Positions 1-5,208 of a DNA stretch of 5,208 nucleotides are shown one piece after another. The notes beneath the pieces were generated by a model. That model saw only the letters and a program-made list of their open reading frames with translations, ran no database searches and was not told where the DNA came from. This stretch comes from Tannerella sp. (GTDB taxonomy: Bacteria > Bacteroidota > Bacteroidia > Bacteroidales > Tannerellaceae): contig JAISJX010000067.1 in the NCBI GenBank assembly GCA_031261145.1, positions 1-5,208 of the forward strand, read 5' to 3'. Position 1 is the first letter of the stretch. Each line of letters starts with the position of its first letter. A program made the translations under genes and the position numbers.

Positions 1-543
1 TGCGAAGATGAAGTTGGAGACCCGGTCGTTGAACATTTTATTGCACATAAGGGCGACAACAAATTAAAGTACGATTGGAATAATCTATTTTATGCCTGTC
101 ACAGATGTAATAATATCAAAGAAACACATATTGACAGCAAAAATCTTAGCATTCATGATTGTAGCAATACTTTGATAGATATTTCGCGTGTAATAAAATG
201 TTTATGTCCGAGTGTGCCTAACCATGATGTTATTGTAGAAGAACAGGATAAATCGGATATAACCAAACATACTACTGCTTTATTACACAACTGTTATAAT
301 GCTGACAATACCGGTATCCGGGGAATTTCAAAGGAATTGCTACACGAAAAGTTATTCGAATATTATGTGGATTTTGTAAAATACAGAAGAATACTTAAAT
401 CAAGAGATGCTTTACAATCAAAAAAGGACGAAGCTATGGAACACTTGACAAAAATGATAGATGTCTCCTATCCCTTTTCAGCATTTTGGAAATGGCATAT
501 ACGAAGTGATAATTTTTTGGCTCCCTTATTCCCTCATATCTAA
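1..543 (+). CDS. HNH endonuclease family protein, 5'-truncated by the window edge (Septu PtuB-like candidate)
   Basis: The frame is open from base 1 to the TAA at 541-543, giving 180 visible residues with no start codon in view. The TTG at 172 lies inside the domain and is not the start. What is seen: C1-E2, then E11-H12 in VEHFIAHKGD, then YDWNNLFYACHRCNNIK (residues 24-40) with the C33-x2-C36 pair followed by N37. This is the HNH/beta-beta-alpha-metal layout: E-H supplies the general base, N28 fits the middle N, and the Cys pair is a zinc knuckle. C1 is probably the second Cys of the first knuckle, so the missing part is N-terminal to the active site. The remaining 140 residues are charged and probably helical, ending RSDNFLAPLFPHI; no membrane segment is seen. 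Proteins of this shape often accompany an AAA/SMC-like ATPase in anti-phage loci such as Septu (PtuA/PtuB) or retron-Septu. That role is inferred, because no partner is visible. The gene is AT-rich (hand counts 25% and 37% GC in the blocks 361-420 and 421-480), unlike the operon to its right. Confidence 0.82.
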   Translation, partial: CEDEVGDPVVEHFIAHKGDNKLKYDWNNLFYACHRCNNIKETHIDSKNLSIHDCSNTLIDISRVIKCLCPSVPNHDVIVEEQDKSDITKHTTALLHNCYNADNTGIRGISKELLHEKLFEYYVDFVKYRRILKSRDALQSKKDEAMEHLTKMIDVSYPFSAFWKWHIRSDNFLAPLFPHI

Positions 544-599
544 TTTTACAGATTCTTTTGAAATAAAAACGGACAATAAACCGCTGACACACCAACTCG

Positions 600-607
600 T
601 ACCTTTG
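600..607 (+). promoter_or_regulatory. Possible Bacteroidota -7 box (TACCTTTG), no -33 partner
   Basis: TACCTTTG fits the Bacteroidota primary-sigma -7 consensus TAnnTTTG exactly. The expected -33 TTTG about 19-21 bases upstream is missing; the nearest TTTG, at 557-560, is 39 bases away. If used, it would give lysS a leader of about 220 bases containing the stem-loops at 658-677, 703-720 and 723-753. An eight-base degenerate match can occur by chance, so this is a weak call. Confidence 0.25.
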
Positions 608-657
608 TACTTGGGAAAAATTGGAGTCGATTATTCGTAAATGTTGTATTTCCCGGT

Positions 658-677
658 CGGCGACATTTGAAATGCCG
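658..677 (+). other. Bulged stem-loop in the lysS upstream region
   Basis: CGGC (658-661) and ATT (665-667) pair with AATGCCG (671-677) around a TGA loop, leaving GAC (662-664) as a bulge. The stem is seven base pairs. No T run follows, so it is not a terminator. It could be part of a leader RNA, or chance. Confidence 0.3.
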
Positions 678-702
678 CTATTTGAGAACGCTTGGTGCGA
701 TT

Positions 703-753
703 TGACATTTTAGAGTGTCACAATCCCGCGTAATTTCGCAACTTGCGTGGGAT
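703..753 (+). other. Two adjacent stem-loops upstream of lysS
   Basis: The first hairpin pairs TGACATT (703-709) with AGTGTCA (714-720), seven pairs including one G-T, around the four-base loop TTAG. The second begins three bases later and pairs ATCCCGCG (723-730) with CGTGGGAT (746-753), eight pairs including one G-T, around a 15-base loop. Part of that loop and the right arm can instead form a small competing hairpin, CGCA (737-740) with TGCG (744-747). No clean T run follows either one. They could be a weak end for the HNH transcript or a leader structure for lysS; the sequence does not decide. Confidence 0.4.
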
Positions 754-801
754 AATTGATATTTTGTGTTCCCTTCCACAAGATAATCAGATTTTTTTTT
801 C

Positions 802-809
802 TACTTTTG
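802..809 (+). promoter_or_regulatory. Probable lysS-gpsA-pgi promoter, -7 box TACTTTTG
   Basis: TACTTTTG matches the Bacteroidota -7 consensus TAnnTTTG and ends 27 bases before the lysS ATG. A start site a few bases downstream would leave a leader of roughly 20 bases, normal for this phylum. There is no recognisable TTTG at the -33 position; a nine-T run (792-800) abuts the box instead. Position and consensus match make it the best promoter candidate for the operon. Confidence 0.6.
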
Positions 810-836
810 CGGCGTATTACGAAGAAAGCGAAAGTA

Positions 837-2579
837 ATGAATATATTAGAACTGAGTGAACAGGAGATTATCCGGCGCAATAGTCTGGAACAGTTGCGAC
901 AAATAGGCATTGAACCGTATCCCGCAGAGGAATATGTGGTTAGTGCATACTCCAAAGAAATCAAAGCATCGTTCAAGGATGATGCGGAACAACGCCGGGT
1001 GGTGATTGCCGGGCGGATTATGAGCCGCCGGATCATGGGAAAGGCTTCATTTATGGAGCTACAGGATTCCGAGGGACGGATTCAGGTTTATATTTCGCGC
1101 GACGATATTTGTCCGGACGAAAATAATACGGACTTTTATAATGTCGTGTTTAAGAAACTGCTTGATATTGGCGATTTTGTTGGAGTGAAAGGATTTGTGT
1201 TCCGTACGCAGATGGGCGAAATTTCCGTCCATGCGCAGGAACTGACCGTACTTTCCAAATCGTTGCGTCCCCTGCCGATTGTCAAGGAAAAAGACGGCGT
1301 CATCTACGACGGTTTTACCGATCCGGAACAACGCTACCGCCAGCGGTATGTGGATTTGGTCGTTAATAATCAGGTGAAAGACATCTTCCTGAAACGGACA
1401 AAGATATTCAATTCCATGCGTTCGTTCTTTAATGAAAAAGGATATATCGAAGTCGATACGCCCGTGTTGCAGACGATTCCCGGAGGAGCTACCGCACGTC
1501 CGTTTATCACGCATCACAACGCGCTGGACATCCCGCTCTACCTGCGGATTGCAGACGAACTCTATCTGAAACGGCTGATTGTCGGCGGTTTTGAAGGCGT
1601 TTACGAGTTCAGCCGCAACTTCCGCAACGAAGGGATGGACCGTACGCACAACCCGGAATTTACCTGCATGGAGATTTACGTATCTTATAAGGATTACCAT
1701 TGGATGATGGCATTTACCGAACAGATGCTGGAACGGATTTGCATGGATGTACTCGGCTCCACGCGCGTGACGATCGGCGATAAGGAGATTGATTTCAAAC
1801 CTCCGTACAAACGGGTGACGATGATTGATTCCATCAAAGAAAATACGGGAATAGATATTGCCGGAATGGATGAAAATCAATTGCGTGAAGTCTGCCGGAA
1901 GTTAGAAGTGGAACAGGACGAAACGATGGGTAAAGGCAAACTGATTGATGCTATTTTCGGCGAAAAGTGCGAAAGAACCTATATCCAGCCGACCTTTATC
2001 ATCGATTATCCGATTGAAATGAGTCCGCTGACCAAGCGTCACCGTGCGAATCCCGAACTGACGGAGCGGTTTGAATTGATGGTGAACGGAAAAGAAATAG
2101 CGAATGCCTACTCGGAACTGAACGACCCGGTTGACCAGCGCCAACGGTTTGAAGACCAACTCCGCCTGTCGGAAAAAGGCGACGACGAAGCGATGTATAT
2201 TGACGAGGATTTCCTGCGCTCCTTGGAATACGGTATGCCCCCGACCAGCGGAATGGGTATCGGCATGGATCGCCTGACGATGTTTTTGACCGGTCAGGAA
2301 AGTATCCAGGAAGTACTGCTGTTTCCGCAGATGCGGCCCGAAAAGGCGGCGAAAAAAGATGCGCCGGAAAAATATACGGCTTTTGGCATCGGCGAGGCGT
2401 GGGTGCCTGTGCTGCAAAAGGCCGGATATGTGACGGTAGATATGCTTTCCGACGCCAATCCGCAACTCGTCCGGCAGGCGCTCTTTGAAATAAACAAAAA
2501 GTATAAATTAGAATTGGAAAATCCTTCGGCGCAGGAAGTGGAGGGATGGATTCAGTCCGTTAATACCTCAGCGATATGA
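837..2579 (+). CDS. lysS: Lysyl-tRNA synthetase, class II
   Basis: Cytoplasmic enzyme that activates lysine with ATP and loads it on tRNA-Lys. The anticodon-binding OB fold spans about residues 55-140 ([20 protein letters not shown] region). The class II core follows: motif 1 around 203-217 ([16 protein letters not shown]), motif 2 [18 protein letters not shown] at 262-279 with ATP-binding R263, and motif 3 GMGIGMDRL at 472-480 with R479. The lysine-site signature N423-A-Y425-S-E427 is present. I chose the ATG at 837, which gives 580 residues and the family-typical start [21 protein letters not shown] at 756 would extend the frame by 27 non-homologous residues and would start upstream of the -7 box at 802. 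About 75 residues beyond the core (about 505-580) exceed the E. coli length (505 aa) but match the longer Bacteroides form (about 576 aa). It is first in the cluster and overlaps gpsA by four bases. No frameshift or missing catalytic residue is seen. Confidence 0.97.
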   Translation: MNILELSEQEIIRRNSLEQLRQIGIEPYPAEEYVVSAYSKEIKASFKDDAEQRRVVIAGRIMSRRIMGKASFMELQDSEGRIQVYISRDDICPDENNTDFYNVVFKKLLDIGDFVGVKGFVFRTQMGEISVHAQELTVLSKSLRPLPIVKEKDGVIYDGFTDPEQRYRQRYVDLVVNNQVKDIFLKRTKIFNSMRSFFNEKGYIEVDTPVLQTIPGGATARPFITHHNALDIPLYLRIADELYLKRLIVGGFEGVYEFSRNFRNEGMDRTHNPEFTCMEIYVSYKDYHWMMAFTEQMLERICMDVLGSTRVTIGDKEIDFKPPYKRVTMIDSIKENTGIDIAGMDENQLREVCRKLEVEQDETMGKGKLIDAIFGEKCERTYIQPTFIIDYPIEMSPLTKRHRANPELTERFELMVNGKEIANAYSELNDPVDQRQRFEDQLRLSEKGDDEAMYIDEDFLRSLEYGMPPTSGMGIGMDRLTMFLTGQESIQEVLLFPQMRPEKAAKKDAPEKYTAFGIGEAWVPVLQKAGYVTVDMLSDANPQLVRQALFEINKKYKLELENPSAQEVEGWIQSVNTSAI

Positions 2580-3571
2580 GTTTTCCCGGGAAAATAGCAG
2601 TTATAGGCGGCGGCAGTTGGGCTACGGCGCTGGCGAAAATTGTGTTATCTACACAGCCGGAGATTAATTGGTATATGCGTCGTCTGGACCGTATCGAAGA
2701 TTTCAAACGGATGAAACACAATCCCGCTTATCTCTCCAGCATCACGTTCGATACCAATCATATCCAGTTCTATTCCGATATTAATAAAGTGGTTAAAGAT
2801 TCGGATACGTTGATTTTCGCAACGCCGTCACCCTATCTGAAACAGCATCTGCATAAATTGAAAACGCCGTTGAGCGACAAATTTGTCGTTTCGGCCATCA
2901 AAGGAATTGTACCGGACGAAAATATGCTTATTTCCAGTTATTTTTCAGAATACTACAAAATACCGGAGGAGAATATTGCGATTATCGCAGGGCCTTGTCA
3001 CGCCGAAGAAATTGCGTTGGAACGGCTTTCATACCTGACAATTGCCTGTAAAAATCCGGACAAAGCGGGAACGATTTCCGCCATATTCAATAATTGCTAC
3101 CTGAAAAGTTCGTGTTCCAAGGATGTGACCGGTATCGAATATGCGTCCGTATTAAAGAATGTATATGCGATTGTGGCCGGTATCTGTCACGGAATGAAGT
3201 ACGGGGATAATTTCCAGGCCGTATTCCTCTCAAACGCTATCAAGGAAATGGCGCGTTTCTTAGACGCCGTGCACGTGCTGGAGCGCGACATCACGGCCTC
3301 GGCCTATCTGGGCGACCTTCTCGTGACCGCCTATTCCCGGTACAGCCGGAACCGTACGTTCGGAACCATGATTGGAAAGGGTTACTCGGTGAAAACCGCC
3401 CAGCTTGAAATGGAAATGATTGCCGAAGGTTACTACGGAACCAAATGTATCTACGAAATTAATGAACAGTATCATGCAGACATTCCGATTCTGAATGCCT
3501 TGTATGCCATTCTATACGAACGGAAATCGCCCACCATCGTTATCCGTCAACTGACCGAAACTTTTAAATAA
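2576..3571 (+). CDS. gpsA: NAD(P)H-dependent glycerol-3-phosphate dehydrogenase
   Basis: Cytoplasmic enzyme that reduces dihydroxyacetone phosphate to sn-glycerol 3-phosphate, the backbone of phospholipids. The 331 residues are a normal length. The N-terminal Rossmann fold starts at once, with the dinucleotide loop [11 protein letters not shown] (10-20). Next come FATPSPYL (81-88), SAIKG with K109, and [10 protein letters not shown] (138-147). The C-terminal helical domain carries [10 protein letters not shown] with the catalytic K194, then [18 protein letters not shown] (246-263) with D247 and R260, matching the GDL...SRNR signature of GpsA. The start ATG at 2576 overlaps the lysS stop as ATGA, which suggests translational coupling; no strong Shine-Dalgarno precedes it. 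The W in GGGSWATA, where E. coli has GAGSYGTA, is as I remember it from Bacteroides GpsA and is not a defect. Pgi follows after 8 bases. Confidence 0.95.
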   Translation: MSFPGKIAVIGGGSWATALAKIVLSTQPEINWYMRRLDRIEDFKRMKHNPAYLSSITFDTNHIQFYSDINKVVKDSDTLIFATPSPYLKQHLHKLKTPLSDKFVVSAIKGIVPDENMLISSYFSEYYKIPEENIAIIAGPCHAEEIALERLSYLTIACKNPDKAGTISAIFNNCYLKSSCSKDVTGIEYASVLKNVYAIVAGICHGMKYGDNFQAVFLSNAIKEMARFLDAVHVLERDITASAYLGDLLVTAYSRYSRNRTFGTMIGKGYSVKTAQLEMEMIAEGYYGTKCIYEINEQYHADIPILNALYAILYERKSPTIVIRQLTETFK

Positions 3572-3579
3572 TAAAGAGT

Positions 3580-4920
3580 ATGAATACAATTCGTTTAAAC
3601 ATCGACAAAGCGCTTGGCGCAGTAACTAAAGAACAAGTATATGCCCTTCAACCCCAAGTGGAAAAAGGCATTGAAGCATTACATAAAGGAACCGGAGCGG
3701 GAAGCGACTTCCTCGGCTGGTTGCACCTTCCCTCCTCCATCACGGACGACGAACTGAGCAAAATCGAAAAGGTGGCAGCCGGCCTGCGCACCAACGATGT
3801 GATCGTCGTCGTCGGAATCGGCGGCAGTTACCTCGGCGCCAAAGCCGTCATCGAAGCCCTGAACAACAGTTTCGACTGGCTGCAAAGCGAACGCAAAAAC
3901 CCCGTGCTCGTATTTGCCGGACATAACATCGGCGAAGATTACCTGTACGAACTGACCGGACTGTTGAAAAACAAATCCTTCGGAATCATCAACATCTCGA
4001 AATCCGGCACGACCACCGAACCGGCATTAACGTTCCGCATCCTGAAAAAACTGCTCGAAGAGAAAGTTGGAAAAGACGGAGCCAAAAGCCGCATCGTCGC
4101 CGTGACGGACAAGGAGCGTGGCGCCCTCCGCACCCTGGCTGCCCAGGAAGGCTATGAAACGTTTGTGATTCCGGACAACGTCGGCGGACGCTTCTCGGTG
4201 TTGACGCCCGGCGGCCTGCTGCCGATTGCCGTGGCCGGAATAAACATCCGCGACCTGGTAGCCGGAGCTGTTGCTTTGGAAAAAGCGACCGACCGGAACG
4301 TCCCGTTTGCCGAAAACCTCGCCGCCATCTATGCCGCCACGCGGAATGTACTTTATGCCGGTGGCAAGAAAATTGAAATTCTCGCCAACTTCCACCCCAA
4401 ACTGCACTACATCGGCGAATGGTGGAAACAGCTTTACGGCGAAAGCGAAGGCAAGGATAACAAAGGTATTTTCCCTGCTGCGGTCGATTTCACCACCGAT
4501 TTACATTCGATGGGACAATGGATTCAGGAAGGCGAACGCACCATTTTCGAGACCGTGATTTCAGTCGAAAATCCCGACCATACCCTGCTTGTGCCTTTGG
4601 ACAAAGCCGATCTGGACGGTCTGAATTACCTTAAAGACAAACGGGTGGACGAAGTCAACAAGAATGCGGAACTCGGCACACAGTTGGCGCATGTGGACGG
4701 CGGCGTGCCCAATATCAAAATCACGTTGCCCGAAGTCAGCGCCTACTACATCGGCCAGTTGTTCTATTTCTTCGAGAAAGCCTGCGGCATCAGCGGCTAC
4801 GTGCTCGGCGTGAATCCCTTCGACCAACCCGGCGTGGAAGCGTACAAAAAGAACATGTTCGCCCTGCTCAACAAACCCGGCTACGAAAAAGAAAGCAAAG
4901 CCATACAAGCACGGCTGTAA
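3580..4920 (+). CDS. pgi: Glucose-6-phosphate isomerase
   Basis: Cytoplasmic enzyme that interconverts glucose 6-phosphate and fructose 6-phosphate in glycolysis and gluconeogenesis. The 446 residues match the short bacterial class (about 445-450 aa, as in Bacillus and Bacteroides) rather than the roughly 550-residue E. coli/animal class. Seen in order: GIGGSYLGA (79-87), phosphate-binding SKSGTTTEP (140-148), PGI signature 1 [14 protein letters not shown] (199-212), [10 protein letters not shown] (287-296) with the likely catalytic base E288, DLHSMGQ with H309 for ring opening, and signature 2 [17 protein letters not shown] (410-426) with K423. All key residues are present. The ATG at 3580 follows the A-rich leader TAAAGAG, with no strong Shine-Dalgarno. 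It is last in the visible cluster, 8 bases after gpsA. GC is visibly higher (35 of 60 bases in 4681-4740), consistent with a highly expressed core gene. No clear rho-independent terminator follows. Confidence 0.98.
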   Translation: MNTIRLNIDKALGAVTKEQVYALQPQVEKGIEALHKGTGAGSDFLGWLHLPSSITDDELSKIEKVAAGLRTNDVIVVVGIGGSYLGAKAVIEALNNSFDWLQSERKNPVLVFAGHNIGEDYLYELTGLLKNKSFGIINISKSGTTTEPALTFRILKKLLEEKVGKDGAKSRIVAVTDKERGALRTLAAQEGYETFVIPDNVGGRFSVLTPGGLLPIAVAGINIRDLVAGAVALEKATDRNVPFAENLAAIYAATRNVLYAGGKKIEILANFHPKLHYIGEWWKQLYGESEGKDNKGIFPAAVDFTTDLHSMGQWIQEGERTIFETVISVENPDHTLLVPLDKADLDGLNYLKDKRVDEVNKNAELGTQLAHVDGGVPNIKITLPEVSAYYIGQLFYFFEKACGISGYVLGVNPFDQPGVEAYKKNMFALLNKPGYEKESKAIQARL

Positions 4921-4985
4921 GGACTCCGCTTCCTGACGGCATGAAAAATTGACAATTGACAATTAAGAAAGAGATTGCGGAGCCT
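4921..4985 (+). other. Long-loop inverted repeat directly after pgi
   Basis: CTCCGC (4924-4929) pairs with GCGGAG (4977-4982). Beyond one A/C mismatch, G4922-C4984 and G4921-T4985 can add two outer pairs. The loop is 47 bases and contains the TTGACAA direct repeat. The left arm begins at the first base after the pgi stop. No T run follows, so this may be a 3'-end stabilising structure rather than a terminator, or it may be fortuitous. Confidence 0.35.
4947..4964. repeat. Short tandem repeat AATTGAC x2 plus AATT
   Basis: The seven-base unit AATTGAC occurs twice in a row (4947-4953, 4954-4960) and is followed by a partial AATT (4961-4964). It lies in the loop of the inverted repeat after pgi. 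Its function is unknown; such units expand easily by slippage. Confidence 0.6.
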
Positions 4986-5118
4986 GTTCTGTAAGAATCT
5001 TATAATGACGATGTCCCAACGCGGGAAGTTACGCCGTAGGCGTTTAATTTGAATAACCCCGTATGAAATGCGGGGGAATGAATGCAGATAATATCTCGAG
5101 GGGTTGACCAAAAAGTCT
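4986..5118. other. Non-coding spacer with three small hairpins
   Basis: There is no gene here. Three short hairpins are visible: TCCC/GGGA (5014-5017 with 5023-5026, loop AACGC); ACGCC-GTA-GGCGT (5031-5043); and CCCCGTA/TGCGGGG (5057-5063 with 5069-5075, seven pairs including one G-T, loop TGAAA). The middle one shares the ten-base core GCCGTAGGCG with the left arm of the large repeat to the right (5135-5144). The density of hairpins suggests repeat-derived or structured sequence, but no known RNA family is recognised. Confidence 0.4.
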
Positions 5119-5208
5119 GGTTTCGTCATTGCGAGCCGTAGGCGAAGCAATCCAGAATATTGATTATTAATGGATTGCTTCGGGCTTCGCCCTCGCAATG
5201 ACGGAATT
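5119..5208. repeat. Large palindromic interspersed-repeat-like element with four-way-junction geometry
   Basis: An outer stem of 11 perfect pairs joins 5124-5134 (CGTCATTGCGA) to 5193-5203. An inner stem of 11 perfect pairs joins 5144-5154 (GAAGCAATCCA) to 5171-5181 and closes a 16-base AT-rich loop (5155-5170). Between them each arm has its own mini-hairpin: GCC-GTA-GGC (5135-5143) on the left and GGGC-TTC-GCCC (5182-5192) on the right. The four helices abut with no unpaired base at the junction. Weaker pairs (G-T and A-T) continue outward from 5120-5123 to 5204-5207, with a further possible G-T pair 5119-5208 at the window edge, so the element may continue. The outer and inner arm sequences resemble a CGTCATTGCGAG...GAAGCAATCC repeat I know as scattered between genes in several bacterial groups. 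No transposase is visible in the window. Confidence 0.8.

Larger units (their letters stand above)
544..801. other. Intergenic region without a gene, between the HNH gene and lysS
   Basis: I found no credible reading frame on either strand; the longest ATG frame I tried (ATG at 640) stops after nine codons. The stretch holds a few imperfect stem-loops (658-677, 703-720, 723-753), an isolated -7-like box at 600-607 and a run of nine T at 792-800. There is no classical terminator (GC stem followed directly by a T run) after the HNH stop. An open frame in lysS phase runs back to a TTG at 756, but its first 27 residues are not LysS-like, so I treat it as untranslated. Confidence 0.7.

Noticed and set aside
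172..543. A 123-residue gene starting at TTG 172.
   Set aside because: The same frame is open back to base 1 and encodes the HNH active-site motifs there, so 172 is internal to a longer truncated gene.
723..800. Hairpin 723-753 plus the T run 792-800 as a rho-independent terminator.
   Set aside because: The T run is about 40 bases from the stem rather than directly after it, and it abuts the -7 box.
756..836. N-terminal extension of LysS from a TTG at 756.
   Set aside because: The extra 27 residues do not look like LysS, overlap the poly-T run and the -7 box, and the ATG at 837 gives the family-typical N-terminus.
1059..2497. Long minus-strand open frames opposite lysS.
   Set aside because: They lie fully antisense to a gene with clear catalytic motifs and have no domain signatures of their own; they are coding shadows.
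4271..4558. Plus-strand 95-codon frame inside pgi.
   Set aside because: It is out of frame within an intact pgi that carries all catalytic residues; low-complexity Pro/Lys-rich product.
4949..5006. TTGACA (4949 and 4956) with TATAAT (5001-5006) as a sigma70 promoter.
   Set aside because: The closest pair is separated by 39 bases rather than about 17, and this phylum uses a different promoter consensus. The TTGACA copies are part of the short tandem repeat.
4881..5198. Minus-strand open frame of 105 codons over the end of pgi and the downstream spacer.
   Set aside because: It is translated from the palindromic repeat, the hairpins and the antisense of pgi, has no recognisable domain, and looks like an accidental frame.
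5124..5203. Four-helix fold as a tRNA gene.
   Set aside because: The lateral hairpins have only 3-4 pairs, and there is no anticodon loop, T-loop GTTCGA-type motif or acceptor end. The symmetry is that of a palindromic DNA repeat.

Overview
The window looks like part of a Bacteroidales-type (Bacteroidota) chromosome. Three things point there. The LysS, GpsA and Pgi proteins read like their Bacteroides/Parabacteroides relatives. A TAnnTTTG -7 promoter box lies just upstream of lysS. Start codons follow A-rich leaders and have little Shine-Dalgarno sequence. The species cannot be named from the sequence.

Layout. Bases 1-543 are the 3' end of an AT-rich gene for an HNH-family nuclease that begins outside the window. 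Of the families I know, it most resembles the HNH partner of ATPase-linked anti-phage systems (Septu PtuB-like), but the partner gene is not visible. Bases 544-836 have no gene. They hold some weak stem-loops, an isolated -7-like box and the probable lysS promoter. Bases 837-4920 are a tight same-strand cluster: lysS (lysyl-tRNA synthetase), gpsA (glycerol-3-phosphate dehydrogenase, 4-base overlap with lysS) and pgi (glucose-6-phosphate isomerase, 8-base gap). Bases 4921-5208 are non-coding and rich in small inverted repeats. They end in a large palindromic repeat that can fold, with no unpaired base at the junction, into a four-way structure.

Function. The cluster is housekeeping: tRNA charging, supply of the phospholipid backbone (sn-glycerol 3-phosphate), and entry to and exit from glycolysis at glucose 6-phosphate/fructose 6-phosphate. 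The spacing suggests one transcript from the promoter near 802. The accessory material is at the two edges: a defence-like nuclease on the left and an interspersed-repeat-like element on the right. I do not see a complete new system. The two items most worth following are the truncated nuclease locus, which continues leftwards, and the cross-shaped repeat, which may continue rightwards.
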